A stretch of 64,000 bases of DNA from Thiohalobacter sp. IOR34 (GTDB taxonomy: Bacteria > Pseudomonadota > Gammaproteobacteria > Thiohalobacterales > Thiohalobacteraceae), in NCBI RefSeq assembly GCF_030406045.1, contig NZ_CP128988.1, forward strand, positions 1,895,438 through 1,959,437. Direction: 5' to 3'. The position numbers and the translations under genes were made by a program. Positions 25,252 to 34,896 of the stretch are shown here, piece after piece. How positions within the stretch are numbered: the first letter of the stretch is position 1; the number at the start of each line of letters is the position of its first letter. Below the pieces are notes generated by a model. The model was not told the DNA's origin, searched no databases, and was given only the letters and a program-made list of their open reading frames with translations.

Positions 25252-26373
25252 TCAGAGGACGATCAGCTCGGCGCGCAAGGCGCCGGCCGCCTTCAGCGCC
25301 TCGAGGATGGCGACCAGGTCGCTGGGCGCGGCACCCACCCGGTTCACGGCCAGCACGATGTCGTTCAGGGTTACGCCGGGGTCGAACATGAACATCCGGC
25401 TCTTGTCCTCGCTCACGGCGACATCGCTGGACGGGGTGACCACGGTCTGGCCAGTGGACAACGGTGCCGGCTGACTGACCTGGGAGGTCTCGGTGATGGT
25501 CACGGTGAGGCTGCCATGCGAAACCGCGGCGGGCATCACCCGCACATGGCTGCCGATGACCACGGTACCGGTCCGCGAATTGACGATGACCCGCGCCGGT
25601 GCCTCGCCCGGCTCGACCTCCAGGTTCTCCAGCATGGAGACGAAGGCCACCCGCTGCGAGGGGTCACGCGGTGCATTGACGCGGATCGACGAGGCATCCA
25701 CCGCCCGGGCCATAGGCGATCCCAGGGTCCGGTTGATCGACTTGGCCAGGCGGTTGGCGGTGGTGAAGTCGGCGGTGTGCAGATTGAGCATCAGGCTGTC
25801 GCCCTGGGCGAAGGGATTGCCCAACTCCCGCTCCACGGTCGCGCCGTTGGGGATACGGCCGACGCTGGGCACGTTGACGGTGACACTGGAACCGTCGCTG
25901 CCGCCGGCGCTGAGGCCGCCGACCACCAGATTGCCCTGGGCCAGGGCGTAGACCTGGCCATCGGCACCCTTCAGTGGCGACATCAGCAGGGTGCCACCGC
26001 GCAGGCTCTTGGCATCACCGATCGAGGACACGGTAACATCGATCGTCTGGCCGCGCTTGGCGAAGGGCGGCAAGACCGCGCTGAGAGACACCGCGGCGAC
26101 GTTCTTCAGCTTGGTGCTGATCTCAGGCGGAACGGTGACCCCGAACTTGGCGAGCATGCTCTTCACGCTCTGCACCGTGAACGGGATCTGCTGGGTCTTG
26201 TCACCGGTGCCGTTCAGTCCGACTACGATGCCGTAGCCGACCAGCTGGTTGTCACGCACCCCGGCCAGGGTGGCCAGGTCCTTGATCCGCTCGGCACGCA
26301 AGGGTGCAGCGGCAAGCATCAGCAGGCCGGCGAGGCCCAGAATCGTCAGCTTGACCGGAATATGGATCTTCAT
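25252..26373 (-). CDS. flgI: Flagellar P-ring protein
   Basis: A 373-residue P-ring subunit that forms the periplasmic bushing in the peptidoglycan layer. A Sec signal peptide covers about residues 1-28 ([19 protein letters not shown]). Conserved FlgI segments [30 protein letters not shown] and the C-terminal [20 protein letters not shown] are present. Length is normal for the family. flgH lies 23 bp upstream. Confidence 0.96.
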   Translation of the reverse strand: MKIHIPVKLTILGLAGLLMLAAAPLRAERIKDLATLAGVRDNQLVGYGIVVGLNGTGDKTQQIPFTVQSVKSMLAKFGVTVPPEISTKLKNVAAVSLSAVLPPFAKRGQTIDVTVSSIGDAKSLRGGTLLMSPLKGADGQVYALAQGNLVVGGLSAGGSDGSSVTVNVPSVGRIPNGATVERELGNPFAQGDSLMLNLHTADFTTANRLAKSINRTLGSPMARAVDASSIRVNAPRDPSQRVAFVSMLENLEVEPGEAPARVIVNSRTGTVVIGSHVRVMPAAVSHGSLTVTITETSQVSQPAPLSTGQTVVTPSSDVAVSEDKSRMFMFDPGVTLNDIVLAVNRVGAAPSDLVAILEALKAAGALRAELIVL

Positions 26374-26396
26374 TGCTGTTCCTCGGCTGCGACCGT

Positions 26397-27119
26397 TCAG
26401 AACGGCCAGATGGGACTGTTGAAGAAGCGCGCCAGCCAGCCCATGCTGTTGGCGTCGGCGAGGGTACCCTTGCCACTGTAGGTAATGCGGGCATCCGCCA
26501 CCTGACCGGAGAGCACCGAATTGTCGGCGCGGATGTCGGTCGGGCGGACGATGCCGGAGATCTGGATGAACTCGTCACCCTGATTGAGGGTCAGCCACTT
26601 CTCGCCGCGCACATAGAGATTGCCGTTGGGCAGCACCTCGGCCACGGTAACCGTGATGTTGCCGCTCAGGCTGTTGCTCTGCTTGCTGTCGCCCTCACCG
26701 GTGAAGTCGCTGCTCGAGTCCAGGGTGTTCTGCAGGGTGTTGGCCCGGCCTGCGGCGTGCCGCAGCAGCGGGATGTCGAAGCGCAGTGCCGATCCGAGCA
26801 GGGTCGGGTTGGCGGCGGTCAGACCGGTCTCCTTCTTGGTGCTGGTGGTGGCCTTCTTGCTGGCCTGGGTCTTCTCCTGGAGGACGATGGTCAGGATGTC
26901 CCCCACCCGCCGGGCCTTGAGATCCTCGAACAAAGGCGTGGCGAAACCCGGCTGGTAGATGCTGCCGTCGGTCTGCGGCGGCGGCTTGGGCATCGGCGGC
27001 ATCACCGGCCGGTAACTGGGGTGCTGGTGCGGCACCGTGGCGCAACCGCCGAGCAGGCCGCCAAGCAGCAGCACCACGCCGCAGCGCAGCAACCAGCCAC
27101 ATATCTCCTGAGTCCTCAT
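26397..27119 (-). CDS. flgH: Flagellar L-ring lipoprotein
   Basis: A 240-residue lipoprotein forming the outer-membrane L ring. The lipobox is LLGGC with acylated cysteine at about residue 26. Conserved FlgH segments include [39 protein letters not shown] and VRPTDI with later [18 protein letters not shown]. It follows flgG after 27 bp and precedes flgI. The residue after the cysteine is Ala, not Asp, consistent with outer-membrane sorting. Confidence 0.96.
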   Translation of the reverse strand: MRTQEICGWLLRCGVVLLLGGLLGGCATVPHQHPSYRPVMPPMPKPPPQTDGSIYQPGFATPLFEDLKARRVGDILTIVLQEKTQASKKATTSTKKETGLTAANPTLLGSALRFDIPLLRHAAGRANTLQNTLDSSSDFTGEGDSKQSNSLSGNITVTVAEVLPNGNLYVRGEKWLTLNQGDEFIQISGIVRPTDIRADNSVLSGQVADARITYSGKGTLADANSMGWLARFFNSPIWPF

Positions 27120-27146
27120 CGTCCCGTTACTCCCTCGTCGCCAGCG

Positions 27147-27932
27147 CTACAGGTTGTTGTTGACGTATTGCAGCATGCGGTCACTGGTCGAGATCGCCTT
27201 GGAATTCATCTCGTAGGCGCGCTGGGTCTCGATCATGTTGACCAGCTCCTCCACCACGTTGACGTTGGAGGTCTCCAGGGCGCCCTGCACCAGGCTGCCG
27301 AGGCCATTGATCCCCGGCGTACCGGTGGTCGGTGCCCCACTGGAAGCGGTCTCGGTGTACAGGTTGTCACCGATCGGCTGCAGACCGGTCGGGTTGATGA
27401 AATCCGCCAGCTCGATGGTGCCGATCTGGGTCGGCGCGGCCTGCCCCTGGACCTGCACCGAAACGGTTCCGTCGGAACCGATGGTCAGGCTCTGGGCGTT
27501 CTCCGGCACAGTGATCGCCGGCTGGATCAGGTTGCCGCTGCTGGTGACCAGCTGTCCCGCGGCATCCGTCATCAGGCTGCCGTCACGGGTATAGGCCAGG
27601 GTACCGTCCGGCATCAGCACCTGGAGGAAACCGCGACCGGAGATGGCCAGATCGAAGCTGTTCGCGGTCTGCACGATGTTGCCCTGGGTATGCAGCTGCT
27701 GGGTGGCCACGGTGCGCACGCCGGTGCCGAGCATCAGACCGGATGGCAGCTGGGTCTCCTGCGAGGCCTGGGCACCCGCCTGCCGCACGTTCTGATAGAG
27801 CAGATCCTGGAACACCGCACGACCGCGCTTGAAACCGGTGGTGTTGACATTGGCCAGGTTGTTGGAGATGACGCTCATTCGGGTCTGCTGGGCCTCCAGA
27901 CCGGTCATCGAGATCCACATTGCCTTGTTCAT
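27147..27932 (-). CDS. flgG: Flagellar distal rod protein
   Basis: A 261-residue FlgG. The N-terminal axial motif is [20 protein letters not shown] followed by [13 protein letters not shown]. The C-terminus has [20 protein letters not shown], the signature shared by rod and hook proteins, and length matches the usual 260-262 residues. It builds the distal rod between FlgF and the hook. A 63-bp spacer separates it from flgF. Confidence 0.96.
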   Translation of the reverse strand: MNKAMWISMTGLEAQQTRMSVISNNLANVNTTGFKRGRAVFQDLLYQNVRQAGAQASQETQLPSGLMLGTGVRTVATQQLHTQGNIVQTANSFDLAISGRGFLQVLMPDGTLAYTRDGSLMTDAAGQLVTSSGNLIQPAITVPENAQSLTIGSDGTVSVQVQGQAAPTQIGTIELADFINPTGLQPIGDNLYTETASSGAPTTGTPGINGLGSLVQGALETSNVNVVEELVNMIETQRAYEMNSKAISTSDRMLQYVNNNL

Positions 27933-27995
27933 GATTCCTTCTCCACTGCCTGAATGGCGGTTTCAATATGCTGCAGATTCAATCCCTGAAGCACA

Positions 27996-28739
27996 TCAAC
28001 TGTTGATACTCATCAGACGCGCCGAGGACTCGTCGTTCTGCTTGGCAGTCTGCATCAGCTTGACCTGTGCCTCGTACTGGCGCGCCAGGCTGACCATGTT
28101 CATCAGTGCCTCCACCGCATTGACGTTGCTGCCCTCCAGGGCGCCGCTGGTGAGGGTCACTGCATTGCTGGCCTCGGCCTCGCTGCCATCGGCCAGGCGC
28201 AACAGCCCGTCCTCGCCCTTCACCAGTTGCGCCGGATCAGGCTGCACCAGCTTGATACGTCCGACTACGGCCAGGGTGTTGGCCGGCTGGCCGATGGGCA
28301 GCACCGACACCGTGCCGTCCGGTGCGATCTCGATCTGCTGGGCATCGGGTATCAGCATCGGCCCGCCATCGCCGATCACCGCCAGACCGGTGCCGGTCTC
28401 GAGCATGCCGGAAGCCGAGATGCGCAGATCGCCGGCCCGGGTATAGGCCTCGCTGCCATCCGCGGCCTGCACCGCGATCCAGCCCTGGCCGTTGATCGCC
28501 ACATCCAGGGAGCGGCCGGTGGACTGCACCGTGCCCTTGGAGAAATCCACACCTTCCCCGGCGTTGACCGCGTAGACGCGGCTGGCATGACCCGGGCCGT
28601 AGACCTGCTGCGCCTGGGCCAGCGACAGGTCCGCCTGAAAACCGGTGGTACTGACGTTGGCCAGGTTGTTGGCCGTGACGGTCTGCGCCTCGAGGATCTG
28701 GCGGGCACCGCTGGCTGCGAGATACAGCATCCGGTCCAT
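27996..28739 (-). CDS. flgF: Flagellar proximal rod protein
   Basis: A 247-residue FlgF. It starts MDRMLYLAASGARQILEAQ with NNLANVSTTGFQAD, the axial-protein N-terminal motif, and ends with LEGSNVNAVEALMNMVSLAR before MQTAKQND. It is a component of the proximal rod in the MS-ring/periplasm. Located between flgE (17 bp upstream) and flgG. No unusual features. Confidence 0.95.
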   Translation of the reverse strand: MDRMLYLAASGARQILEAQTVTANNLANVSTTGFQADLSLAQAQQVYGPGHASRVYAVNAGEGVDFSKGTVQSTGRSLDVAINGQGWIAVQAADGSEAYTRAGDLRISASGMLETGTGLAVIGDGGPMLIPDAQQIEIAPDGTVSVLPIGQPANTLAVVGRIKLVQPDPAQLVKGEDGLLRLADGSEAEASNAVTLTSGALEGSNVNAVEALMNMVSLARQYEAQVKLMQTAKQNDESSARLMSINS

Positions 28740-28756
28740 GATCTACTCCCTGGTCA

Positions 28757-30061
28757 TCAGCGGATGTTGATGATGGTCTGGGTGATGGTGTCGGCGGTGC
28801 TGATCACCTGGGAATTGGCCTGGAAATTGCGCTGGGCAGTGATCAGGTTGATCAGCTGCTCGGCGATATCCACGTTGGACGACTCCAGGGCGCCCGACTG
28901 GATCAGGCCGAAGCTCGCCGTCCCCGCCTCGCCAACCAGGCGGTCACCCGAGGAATAGGTCTGCGCCCAGTTGGTGTCGCCGAGCTGGCGCAGGCCCTGG
29001 TTGTTGGGGAAGTTGGCCAGCGCGATCTTGCCCAGGGCCGTCGACTGGCCGTTGGTATAGCGGGCCGAGACCACGCCGTTGTCGGCGATGTCCAGGCCGG
29101 TCAGGCGGCCGGTCGCGTAACCGTCCTGGGACAGCGAGTTGACCGCAAAATCGCCACCAAACTGGGTCAGGTCGTTATAGTCGAGATCGAGGGCCAATGC
29201 CGCCGCACCCGTGGTGCTGGACAGCGACAGGCTGTCATAACTGACCACGCCACTGGAACCACTGGAAGACGAGGTATCCAGCGTGCCATCGGTATCGAAT
29301 ACCAGGGTGGCGTACTCATCGGAACCACTGTTGAAATCGACCCGCTGGGCAGTACCCGAACCGTCGTCGACATACAACCAGCTGTACCAGGTGTTGGCGG
29401 TGTTGGGATCCTTCAGATAATAACTGGTCGCCGTGTGCTGGCTGCCGAGCGAATCGTAGACGGTGAAGGAGGTCGAATAATCGTAGGTCGTGGCGGTATC
29501 CGGGTCGAAGGCGGCGATGGCCGCGGCCGTCGAGGACGCGCTGGCGCCGGCACTGGTATCGGAGGCATCGAGATTGATCGCCAGATCGACGTCCACGGTG
29601 GCGCTCGGTGAACCCTCACTCAGTGAGATCTGCAGATCTTGCAACGAGCCGGTATCGAAGTTGGTTGAACTGTTGCCGATCGGCGAGAAGATCTGCAGCC
29701 GCTGGCCGGAACTGTTCACCACGTAGCCGTCGCGATCGACGCTGAAGGCGCCGGCACGGGTATACTGCAACGAACCGCTGTCGCTGAGAATGAAGAAGCC
29801 CTCGCCATTGACCGCGAGATCCAGGTTGTTGCTGGTGAACTCGATGTTGCCCTGCGAGAACTGCTGCGCCACCCGGGCCAGGCGGACACCGCCACCGACG
29901 GCGGTGTTGCTCACCCCGCCGAGCGAGGTGGCATAGACATCGGCGAACTCGGAACGCGATGACTTGAAACCGGCGGTGCCGGAGTTGGCGATGTTGTTGC
30001 CCGTCACCTGCAGATCGGAAGATGCGGCATTCAGGCCACTGAGTGCGATGCGAAACGGCAT
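28757..30061 (-). CDS. flgE: Flagellar hook protein
   Basis: A 434-residue FlgE. The N-terminal SGLNAASSDLQVTGNNIANS and GTAGFKSSRSEFADVY segments and the C-terminal LESSNVDIAEQLINLITAQR are typical. The central part (about residues 150-330) is the variable exposed domain, rich in Ser, Thr, Asp and Tyr. The hook is the flexible joint between rod and filament. Its cap protein gene flgD lies 11 bp upstream. Confidence 0.95.
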   Translation of the reverse strand: MPFRIALSGLNAASSDLQVTGNNIANSGTAGFKSSRSEFADVYATSLGGVSNTAVGGGVRLARVAQQFSQGNIEFTSNNLDLAVNGEGFFILSDSGSLQYTRAGAFSVDRDGYVVNSSGQRLQIFSPIGNSSTNFDTGSLQDLQISLSEGSPSATVDVDLAINLDASDTSAGASASSTAAAIAAFDPDTATTYDYSTSFTVYDSLGSQHTATSYYLKDPNTANTWYSWLYVDDGSGTAQRVDFNSGSDEYATLVFDTDGTLDTSSSSGSSGVVSYDSLSLSSTTGAAALALDLDYNDLTQFGGDFAVNSLSQDGYATGRLTGLDIADNGVVSARYTNGQSTALGKIALANFPNNQGLRQLGDTNWAQTYSSGDRLVGEAGTASFGLIQSGALESSNVDIAEQLINLITAQRNFQANSQVISTADTITQTIINIR

Positions 30062-30072
30062 GGTCTACCTCC

Positions 30073-30744
30073 TTAGAGTATCTGTTGTACGTCGGAGAAG
30101 CGGATCTCGCCCGCGCCCTTGAGCTGCAACAGCAGGCCGGCCGCACCCAGGGTGACGGCCTCGACCTGATTCACGATATTGGCCTCCAGAGCCTCGCTGG
30201 AACCGTCGATGCTTGCCTCAGCCGTGACCACATAGCGTCCGGCTGGGGCATACTGGCCATTGTCCATCAGACCGTCCCACTGGAAGGGAATCGCCCCGGA
30301 GGCCTGGCTGCCCAGCGGCATGTCCCTGACCAGCTGGCCGGCAGCGTCGTAGATCTTGACCGTCACCTGGGGGCTGCTGGTCGGCAGGTCGAGACTGCCC
30401 TTCAGACCACCGCCCTCCGGCAGGATGCCGATGCCGGTCGGCGCCAGCACCTCACGCCCGACCAGGGACGCGGCCTGCAGGGACTGGCTGGACACCAGCG
30501 AAGTGCTCAGCTCGTCGAAGGACTTGTTCAGCTCGTCGAGACCGGTCACCGCGCTGAACTGCGCCATCTGGGTGATGAAGTCACCGTTCTCCATCGGCTT
30601 CAGCGGATCCTGGTTCCTGAGCTGGGCAACCATCAGGTCGAGGAACTCCTCCTGGCCGAGCTTGTTGCGATTGCCCTGTTCGGCCTGGGCCTGGTAGCTG
30701 GTGCGCAGGCCGATGTCGCTGTAGCTGCCTTCTGTATCAATCAT
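30073..30744 (-). CDS. flgD: Flagellar hook assembly (cap) protein
   Basis: A 223-residue FlgD. The N-terminal LGQEEFLDLMVAQLRNQDPL and KPMENGDFITQMAQFSAV motifs are near-diagnostic. A Tudor-like and FnIII-like C-terminal part follows (VTVKIYDAAGQLVRDMPLG, GRYVVTAEA). It is the scaffold that guides polymerisation of FlgE and is later replaced by FlgK. Length is typical. Confidence 0.95.
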   Translation of the reverse strand: MIDTEGSYSDIGLRTSYQAQAEQGNRNKLGQEEFLDLMVAQLRNQDPLKPMENGDFITQMAQFSAVTGLDELNKSFDELSTSLVSSQSLQAASLVGREVLAPTGIGILPEGGGLKGSLDLPTSSPQVTVKIYDAAGQLVRDMPLGSQASGAIPFQWDGLMDNGQYAPAGRYVVTAEASIDGSSEALEANIVNQVEAVTLGAAGLLLQLKGAGEIRFSDVQQIL

Positions 30745-30765
30745 GGCTGTACTCCCTTAACGATG

Positions 30766-31182
30766 TCACTGACCGAGACGCAGGGTGGCCAGCAGCATCT
30801 GCTTTGAGGTATTCATCACCTCGACACTGTTCTGATAGCTCCGCGAGGCCGAGATCATGTTCACCATCTCATCCACCGGATTGACATTGGACACGAACAC
30901 ATAGCCCTCCTCGTTGGCCAACGGATTGCTGGGCTCGTAGCGTTTCTCCGGTTCCGCCGTGCTCTCGCTCACCCCGGCCACCTGCACACCGACGGCGCTG
31001 CCGTCGGCGGGATTGAGCCCCTTGAGCAGGGCGGCGAAGACCGGCTGACGGGCCCGGTAGGCGGAGGCGGCATCGCCGGCCACGGAGTCGGCATTGGCCA
31101 GGTTGCTGGCCGTGGTGTTGAGGCGCACGGTCTGGGCGCTCATGGCGGAACCGGCAATATCAAAGACCTTGAACAGGGACAT
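30766..31182 (-). CDS. flgC: Flagellar basal-body rod protein
   Basis: A 138-residue proximal rod protein. [20 protein letters not shown] with [11 protein letters not shown] at the N-terminus and [20 protein letters not shown] near the C-terminus are the conserved FlgC blocks. It lies 3 bp downstream of flgB. Length fits the usual 134-140 residues. Confidence 0.96.
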   Translation of the reverse strand: MSLFKVFDIAGSAMSAQTVRLNTTASNLANADSVAGDAASAYRARQPVFAALLKGLNPADGSAVGVQVAGVSESTAEPEKRYEPSNPLANEEGYVFVSNVNPVDEMVNMISASRSYQNSVEVMNTSKQMLLATLRLGQ

Positions 31183-31185
31183 GGC

Positions 31186-31581
31186 TTATTCCCCCTTGAT
31201 GGCCATCTTCAGACCCTTGATGCGACCGCTCAGGAAGGTCAGCGTGGTCTGGTACATGACGGCGTTTTCGGAAAAGGCGGCCTGCTCGGCCTGGGCATCG
31301 ACGGTGTTGCCATCCAGCGAAGGCTGGCTGGGTACCCGGTATTGCAGCGGTATCCCGGTGCCGGGCGCCGCGTTGCTGGAGATATGCCCCGGCTGGGTCA
31401 CCCGCAGGGAGAGCTGATCCGAAGCGGCGGCGGACATGGCCGCGCGGAAGTCGAAGTCCCGCGCCTTGTAGTTGGGCGTGTCCGCGTTGGCGATGTTGGA
31501 GGCCAGGATCTCCGTCCGCCGGGCGCGCAGCTTGAGGGCCTGCGGCAGGGGACCGAGCGCGGAATCGATGTTTAGCGGCAT
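31186..31581 (-). CDS. flgB: Flagellar basal-body rod protein, first gene of the hook-basal body operon
   Basis: A 131-residue FlgB. ATG 31581 follows GAGGA with a 4-nt gap and gives MPLNIDSALGPLPQ, the usual FlgB start; the in-frame upstream extension to 31635 would cover the promoter. ASNIANADTPNYKARDFDF is the axial motif. It begins the flgBCDEFGHIJKL transcription unit, driven by the sigma-54 site at 31619-31634. Confidence 0.95.
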   Translation of the reverse strand: MPLNIDSALGPLPQALKLRARRTEILASNIANADTPNYKARDFDFRAAMSAAASDQLSLRVTQPGHISSNAAPGTGIPLQYRVPSQPSLDGNTVDAQAEQAAFSENAVMYQTTLTFLSGRIKGLKMAIKGE

Positions 31582-31618
31582 GTCGTCCTCAAACTTGAAT
31601 CGGGTTTGAGCAGACACA

Positions 31619-31634
31619 AGCAACCTGCGTGCCA
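31619..31634 (-). promoter_or_regulatory. Sigma-54 promoter of the flgB operon
   Basis: On the minus strand the sequence reads TGGCACG-CAGG-TTGCT, a perfect match to the sigma-54 consensus (GG and GC dinucleotides 10 nt apart). The -12 element lies about 38 bp before the flgB start codon, so transcription would begin near 31607. This agrees with the FleQ/FlrC-controlled hook-basal body operons of polarly flagellated gammaproteobacteria. The regulator itself is not in the window. Confidence 0.85.
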
Positions 31635-31701
31635 TGCCGCAGGAAGGACATGGTTACAGGGACTTAGCTAGCGACAGGGGAAAAGGCGGCAGGCGAGCGG
31701 C

Positions 31702-31721
31702 AAAAAACCGCCGCCGGGCGG
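31702..31721 (-). terminator. Intrinsic terminator after cheR
   Basis: On the minus strand CCGCC-CGGC-GGCGG followed by six Ts forms a short GC-only hairpin with a T tract, 40-60 bp past the cheR stop. It would separate the sigma-28-driven cheVR unit from the sigma-54-driven flgB unit downstream. Confidence 0.6.
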
Positions 31722-31760
31722 CAAGGCCGGGTCGCTCGAAGCAGCACCCGCGACCGGACT

Positions 31761-32654
31761 TCAGACGGCTGCGCGGCGCTGCAGATCAGGCTTGACCCGG
31801 TAGAGGGTGCCTCGCCTTGCCTTGATCACCTCGAAGGCCTCCGAATACTGGGTGGCGGACTCCGACGAACCGAGCAACAGGTAGCCGCCGGGGTTCAGGC
31901 TGCGCGCCATACGGGCGAGGATGTCGCGCTTGGCTTCCGTGGAGAAGTAGATCAGTACATTGCGGCAGAAGATGACGTCGAAGCGGCCGAGGCGCGCATA
32001 GCTCTGCAGCAGGTTGGCCATGCTGAAACTGACCCGGCGGCAGATCTCGGGCCGCAACTGCCAGCAGCCGTTCTCCTGGCGTTCGAAGAAGCGCATCCGG
32101 CGCTCCTCGGACAGGCCGCGGGAAACGGCCATCTCGTTGTAGCAGGCCCGTTTCGCCTCCGCCAGCACAGCCGGGGAGATGTCGGTGGCGGTGATCTCGA
32201 CATCGTTCAGCCGCCCCGGGTGGGCAGCCAGGTATTCCTGCACCGTCATGCTGATGGAATAGGGCTCCTGACCGGTGGAACAGGCGGCCGACCAGATGCG
32301 CGGCCGGCGCACCCTGCGCTGGGCAAGATCCTCCAGGATCTCCTCGCGCAGGATGTCGAAGGGAAAGCTGTCCCGAAACCAGAAGGTCTCGTTGGTGGTC
32401 ATGGCATTGATGACCCGCTCGTGCAGCGGCTTGCCGCCCGGCGCCTGCAGCCTGCGCAGCAGGTCGCCCAGCGAGTCGATTCCCTCTTCGCTCATCAGCC
32501 GTCCGAGGCGGCTCATGACCAGGTACTGCTTGTTGTCACCGAGTACGATGCCGCAGGCCTGTTCCAGATAACTGCAGAATGCCTGGTAGTCGGACATGGC
32601 AAGACTGCTGCCGGACAAGTCCCTGCTGTTCTCCGCCGTACTCCTAGGCGGCAT
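31761..32654 (-). CDS. cheR: Chemotaxis protein methyltransferase
   Basis: A 297-residue CheR that methylates glutamates of chemoreceptors using SAM. The N-terminal helical domain has YLVMSRLGRLMSEEGIDSLG, then TTNETFWFRD, the SAM site SAACSTGQEPYSISM, and CRNVLIYFSTEAK; LLLGSSES follows near the end. It overlaps the cheV end by 11 bp. The ATG at 32654 is used for coupling with cheV; ATG 32597 (MSDYQAFCSYL) aligns better with many homologs, so the first 19 residues are uncertain. Confidence 0.93.
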   Translation of the reverse strand: MPPRSTAENSRDLSGSSLAMSDYQAFCSYLEQACGIVLGDNKQYLVMSRLGRLMSEEGIDSLGDLLRRLQAPGGKPLHERVINAMTTNETFWFRDSFPFDILREEILEDLAQRRVRRPRIWSAACSTGQEPYSISMTVQEYLAAHPGRLNDVEITATDISPAVLAEAKRACYNEMAVSRGLSEERRMRFFERQENGCWQLRPEICRRVSFSMANLLQSYARLGRFDVIFCRNVLIYFSTEAKRDILARMARSLNPGGYLLLGSSESATQYSEAFEVIKARRGTLYRVKPDLQRRAAV

Positions 32655-33594
32655 GGCCCTTGCTCTTGTTCTCGATCTGTTTCAGCACCGAGGAGGCCAG
32701 CAGGTCCGGCTTGAACTTGGCGATGAACTCATTGGCCCCGACCTTCTCGACCATGGCATTGTTGAACACGCCGCTGAGCGAGGTATGGAGCAATATATAG
32801 AGGTGGGACAGGCGCGGTTCGGCACGCACCCGGGTGGTGAAGGTGTAGCCGTCCATCTCCGGCATCTCCACGTCGGAGATCACCATGGCCAGATTGTCGA
32901 TCTTCTCCGGCTCGTTGTCCGCCCATTCCAGCAGCTTGTCCAGCGCCTTCTTGCCGTCACCGGCCAGGGTGCAACTGACGCCCAGCTCGTCGAGGGTGCG
33001 CTTGATCTGATTGCGGGCCACCATCGAGTCGTCCGCCACAAGGACATGCAAGCGCTCATCCTTGTCGTTGGCCTCGGCCTCCTCGAGGATCTCCTGGGAG
33101 ACGTTCTCCTCGGCACCGATCACCTCGGACAGCACCTTCTCCACGTCGATGATCTCGACCAGCTCTTCATCGATCTCGGTGATGGCGGTCAGGTAGCTGT
33201 TCATGCCGGTACCCTTCGGCGGCGGCAGGATCTGTTCCCAGTTCATGTTGACGATGCGCTCGACCGAACTGACCAGGAATCCCTGCACCGAACGGTTGAA
33301 TTCGGTGACGATAACGAAGGCCTGGCGCGGATCGTCGATCGGCGTGCGGCCGATGGCCATCGCCAGATCGAGCACGGGGATGGTGCGGCCGCGCAGCGTG
33401 GCGATACCGCGGATCACATGGTGGGCATGCGGCACGCTGGTCAGCGCCGGGCACTGGATCACCTCCTGGATCTTGAACACGTTGATGCCGAAACGCTGTT
33501 CGTTGTCCAGCCGGAAGGTGAGAATCTCCAGCCGGTTGTGCCCTGCCAGTTGCGTCCGCTGGTCAACGCTTGCCAATACGCTGCTCATCGCCAT
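32644..33594 (-). CDS. cheV: Chemotaxis coupling/adaptation protein CheV (CheW-REC)
   Basis: A 316-residue protein. An N-terminal CheW domain (about 20-165; EILTFRLDNEQRFGINVFKI, VIRGIATLRGRTIPVLDLA) links receptors to CheA. The C-terminal receiver (about 180-305) has VLVADDSMVARNQ, the phosphoacceptor aspartate in VISDVEMPEMDGY, and the T and K in LLHTSLSG and FIAKFKP. GAGGAG lies 6 nt before the ATG. Transcribed from the sigma-28 site at 33633-33659, together with cheR. Confidence 0.95.
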   Translation of the reverse strand: MAMSSVLASVDQRTQLAGHNRLEILTFRLDNEQRFGINVFKIQEVIQCPALTSVPHAHHVIRGIATLRGRTIPVLDLAMAIGRTPIDDPRQAFVIVTEFNRSVQGFLVSSVERIVNMNWEQILPPPKGTGMNSYLTAITEIDEELVEIIDVEKVLSEVIGAEENVSQEILEEAEANDKDERLHVLVADDSMVARNQIKRTLDELGVSCTLAGDGKKALDKLLEWADNEPEKIDNLAMVISDVEMPEMDGYTFTTRVRAEPRLSHLYILLHTSLSGVFNNAMVEKVGANEFIAKFKPDLLASSVLKQIENKSKGHAA

Positions 33595-33632
33595 TCAACT
33601 CCTCGGTGGTTCCCGTCTGCCTGTTTGCCCCG

Positions 33633-33659
33633 ATATCGGCCCCGGCGGTCGATCCTTTA
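33633..33659 (-). promoter_or_regulatory. Sigma-28 (FliA) promoter of cheVR
   Basis: On the minus strand TAAA-N15-GCCGATAT matches the FliA consensus TAAA-N15-GCCGATAA at 11 of 12 conserved positions. It ends about 38 bp before the cheV ATG. The divergent gene is flgA. Confidence 0.75.
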
Positions 33660-33675
33660 CCGGAGGCCCTCCGGC

Positions 33676-34455
33676 ATGGCATTTGCATTGTTATCGGGCA
33701 TGGCAACCCGGACCCGGACAAAGCGGCAACAACGGACCCGCCCCGCGATCGTCGCGCTGCTGGCAGCGGCCCTCCTCGGCGGGCCGGCTGCGGGCAGCCT
33801 GCAGGCCGGCGACACCCCGGCCCACCAGGATGCCACCAGCATCCGCGCGGCGGCCCAGCGCTTTCTGGAAGCCCAGACCCGCGCCATCCACGATGGCCGC
33901 GTCGAGATCCGTATCGGCCGCCTGGACAGCCGGCTGCGTCTACCCCGCTGCGGCCAGCCGCTGCAGACCTCACTGCCCAATGGCGCCCGCCTGCAGGGCA
34001 GCACCAGCGTCAATGTGCGCTGCCCGGGTCCCAGCACCTGGTCGATCTATGTCACTGGAAAGATTGCCGTTTTTTCAAAGGTGCTGGTGGCGGCACGGCC
34101 CCTGATGCGGGGCGAGGTAATCGCCCCGGAGATGCTGCAACTGGCCGAGCGCGATCTTGCCCGGGCCAGCTACGGCTACTTCGTCGATCCAAAGCGGGTC
34201 GCCGGTCTGCGCCTCAGCCGGCCGGTCAACGCCGGCACCGTGATCACCCCGACCATGCTCAAGGCACGCAAGCTGATCAAGCGCGGCGAGCGGGTCACCC
34301 TGCTCGCCGAGCAGGGCGGTATCCAGGTGCGCATGAACGGCGAGGCGATCAGCGACGGGGCCCGCGGCGAGCGCATCCGGGTGCGGGCCAGCAGTTCGAA
34401 GCGCATCATCGAGGGCCGGGTTCTGGCACCGGGCGTCGTAAAAGTGACGCTCTAG
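33676..34455 (+). CDS. flgA: Flagellar P-ring assembly chaperone
   Basis: A 259-residue periplasmic FlgA that helps FlgI polymerise. A basic N-terminus followed by AIVALLAAALLGGPAAG is a signal peptide. The C-terminal SAF-like domain has VLVAARPLMRGEVIAPEML, DPKRVAGLRLSRPVNAGTVI and RGERVTLLAEQGGIQVRMNG. The ATG at 33676 has a GGAGG, but this lies inside the CCGGAGG/CCTCCGG palindrome at 33660-33674. ATG 33700 (MATRTRTK) is an alternative. First gene of the plus-strand flgA-flgM-flgN group. Confidence 0.92.
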   Translation: MAFALLSGMATRTRTKRQQRTRPAIVALLAAALLGGPAAGSLQAGDTPAHQDATSIRAAAQRFLEAQTRAIHDGRVEIRIGRLDSRLRLPRCGQPLQTSLPNGARLQGSTSVNVRCPGPSTWSIYVTGKIAVFSKVLVAARPLMRGEVIAPEMLQLAERDLARASYGYFVDPKRVAGLRLSRPVNAGTVITPTMLKARKLIKRGERVTLLAEQGGIQVRMNGEAISDGARGERIRVRASSSKRIIEGRVLAPGVVKVTL

Positions 34456-34477
34456 CGCCAACAGGCGAAAAAGGCGT

Positions 34478-34504
34478 TAAAGTTATTGTTCTGGCGAACG
34501 ATAC
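34478..34504 (+). promoter_or_regulatory. Probable sigma-28 promoter of flgM
   Basis: TAAA, 15 nt, then AACGATAC (consensus GCCGATAA; the CGATA core is kept). It sits 64 bp before the flgM ATG in the flgA-flgM spacer. FliA-driven flgM expression is the standard feedback on the flagellar cascade. Confidence 0.55.
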
Positions 34505-34567
34505 TGTTTTCAAACCGGCCCACAAAAGGCCCATGAGATCCGAGCACAAACCGTAGGGGACAGCAAG

Positions 34568-34894
34568 ATGGCAATCGAGATCAACAACCTACCTCCCAGT
34601 CAGGTCAATCTGGAGGCCAGCGGTCAAAGCAGCGCCGCCGCGCAGCCGGCGACGGAGGCCAAGACCGACGCCAAGGCACCCGCCAGCCCACCGCCCAGCG
34701 ACCAGATCAGCCTCACCCCCGAGGCCCAGAAACTGCGTGACCTGGAAACCAGCGTCGCCGAGCTGCCCCAGGTCGACAGCGACCGGGTCAATGCCGTGAA
34801 GACGGCCCTTGCCAACGGCACCTTCGAGATCAATCCGGAGCGCATCGCCGGCAAGATGATCGACTTCGAACGCGCCCTGAGCGACATGAGCTGA
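34568..34894 (+). CDS. flgM: Anti-sigma-28 factor
   Basis: A 108-residue FlgM. The disordered, Ala/Pro/Lys-rich N-terminal half precedes the FliA-binding helices: DQISLTPEAQKLRDLE, SDRVNAVKTALANGTFEI and PERIAGKMIDFERAL. It holds FliA inactive until exported through the completed hook-basal body. AGGGGA precedes the ATG. flgN starts 2 bp after its stop. Confidence 0.95.
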   Translation: MAIEINNLPPSQVNLEASGQSSAAAQPATEAKTDAKAPASPPPSDQISLTPEAQKLRDLETSVAELPQVDSDRVNAVKTALANGTFEINPERIAGKMIDFERALSDMS

Positions 34895-34896
34895 CC

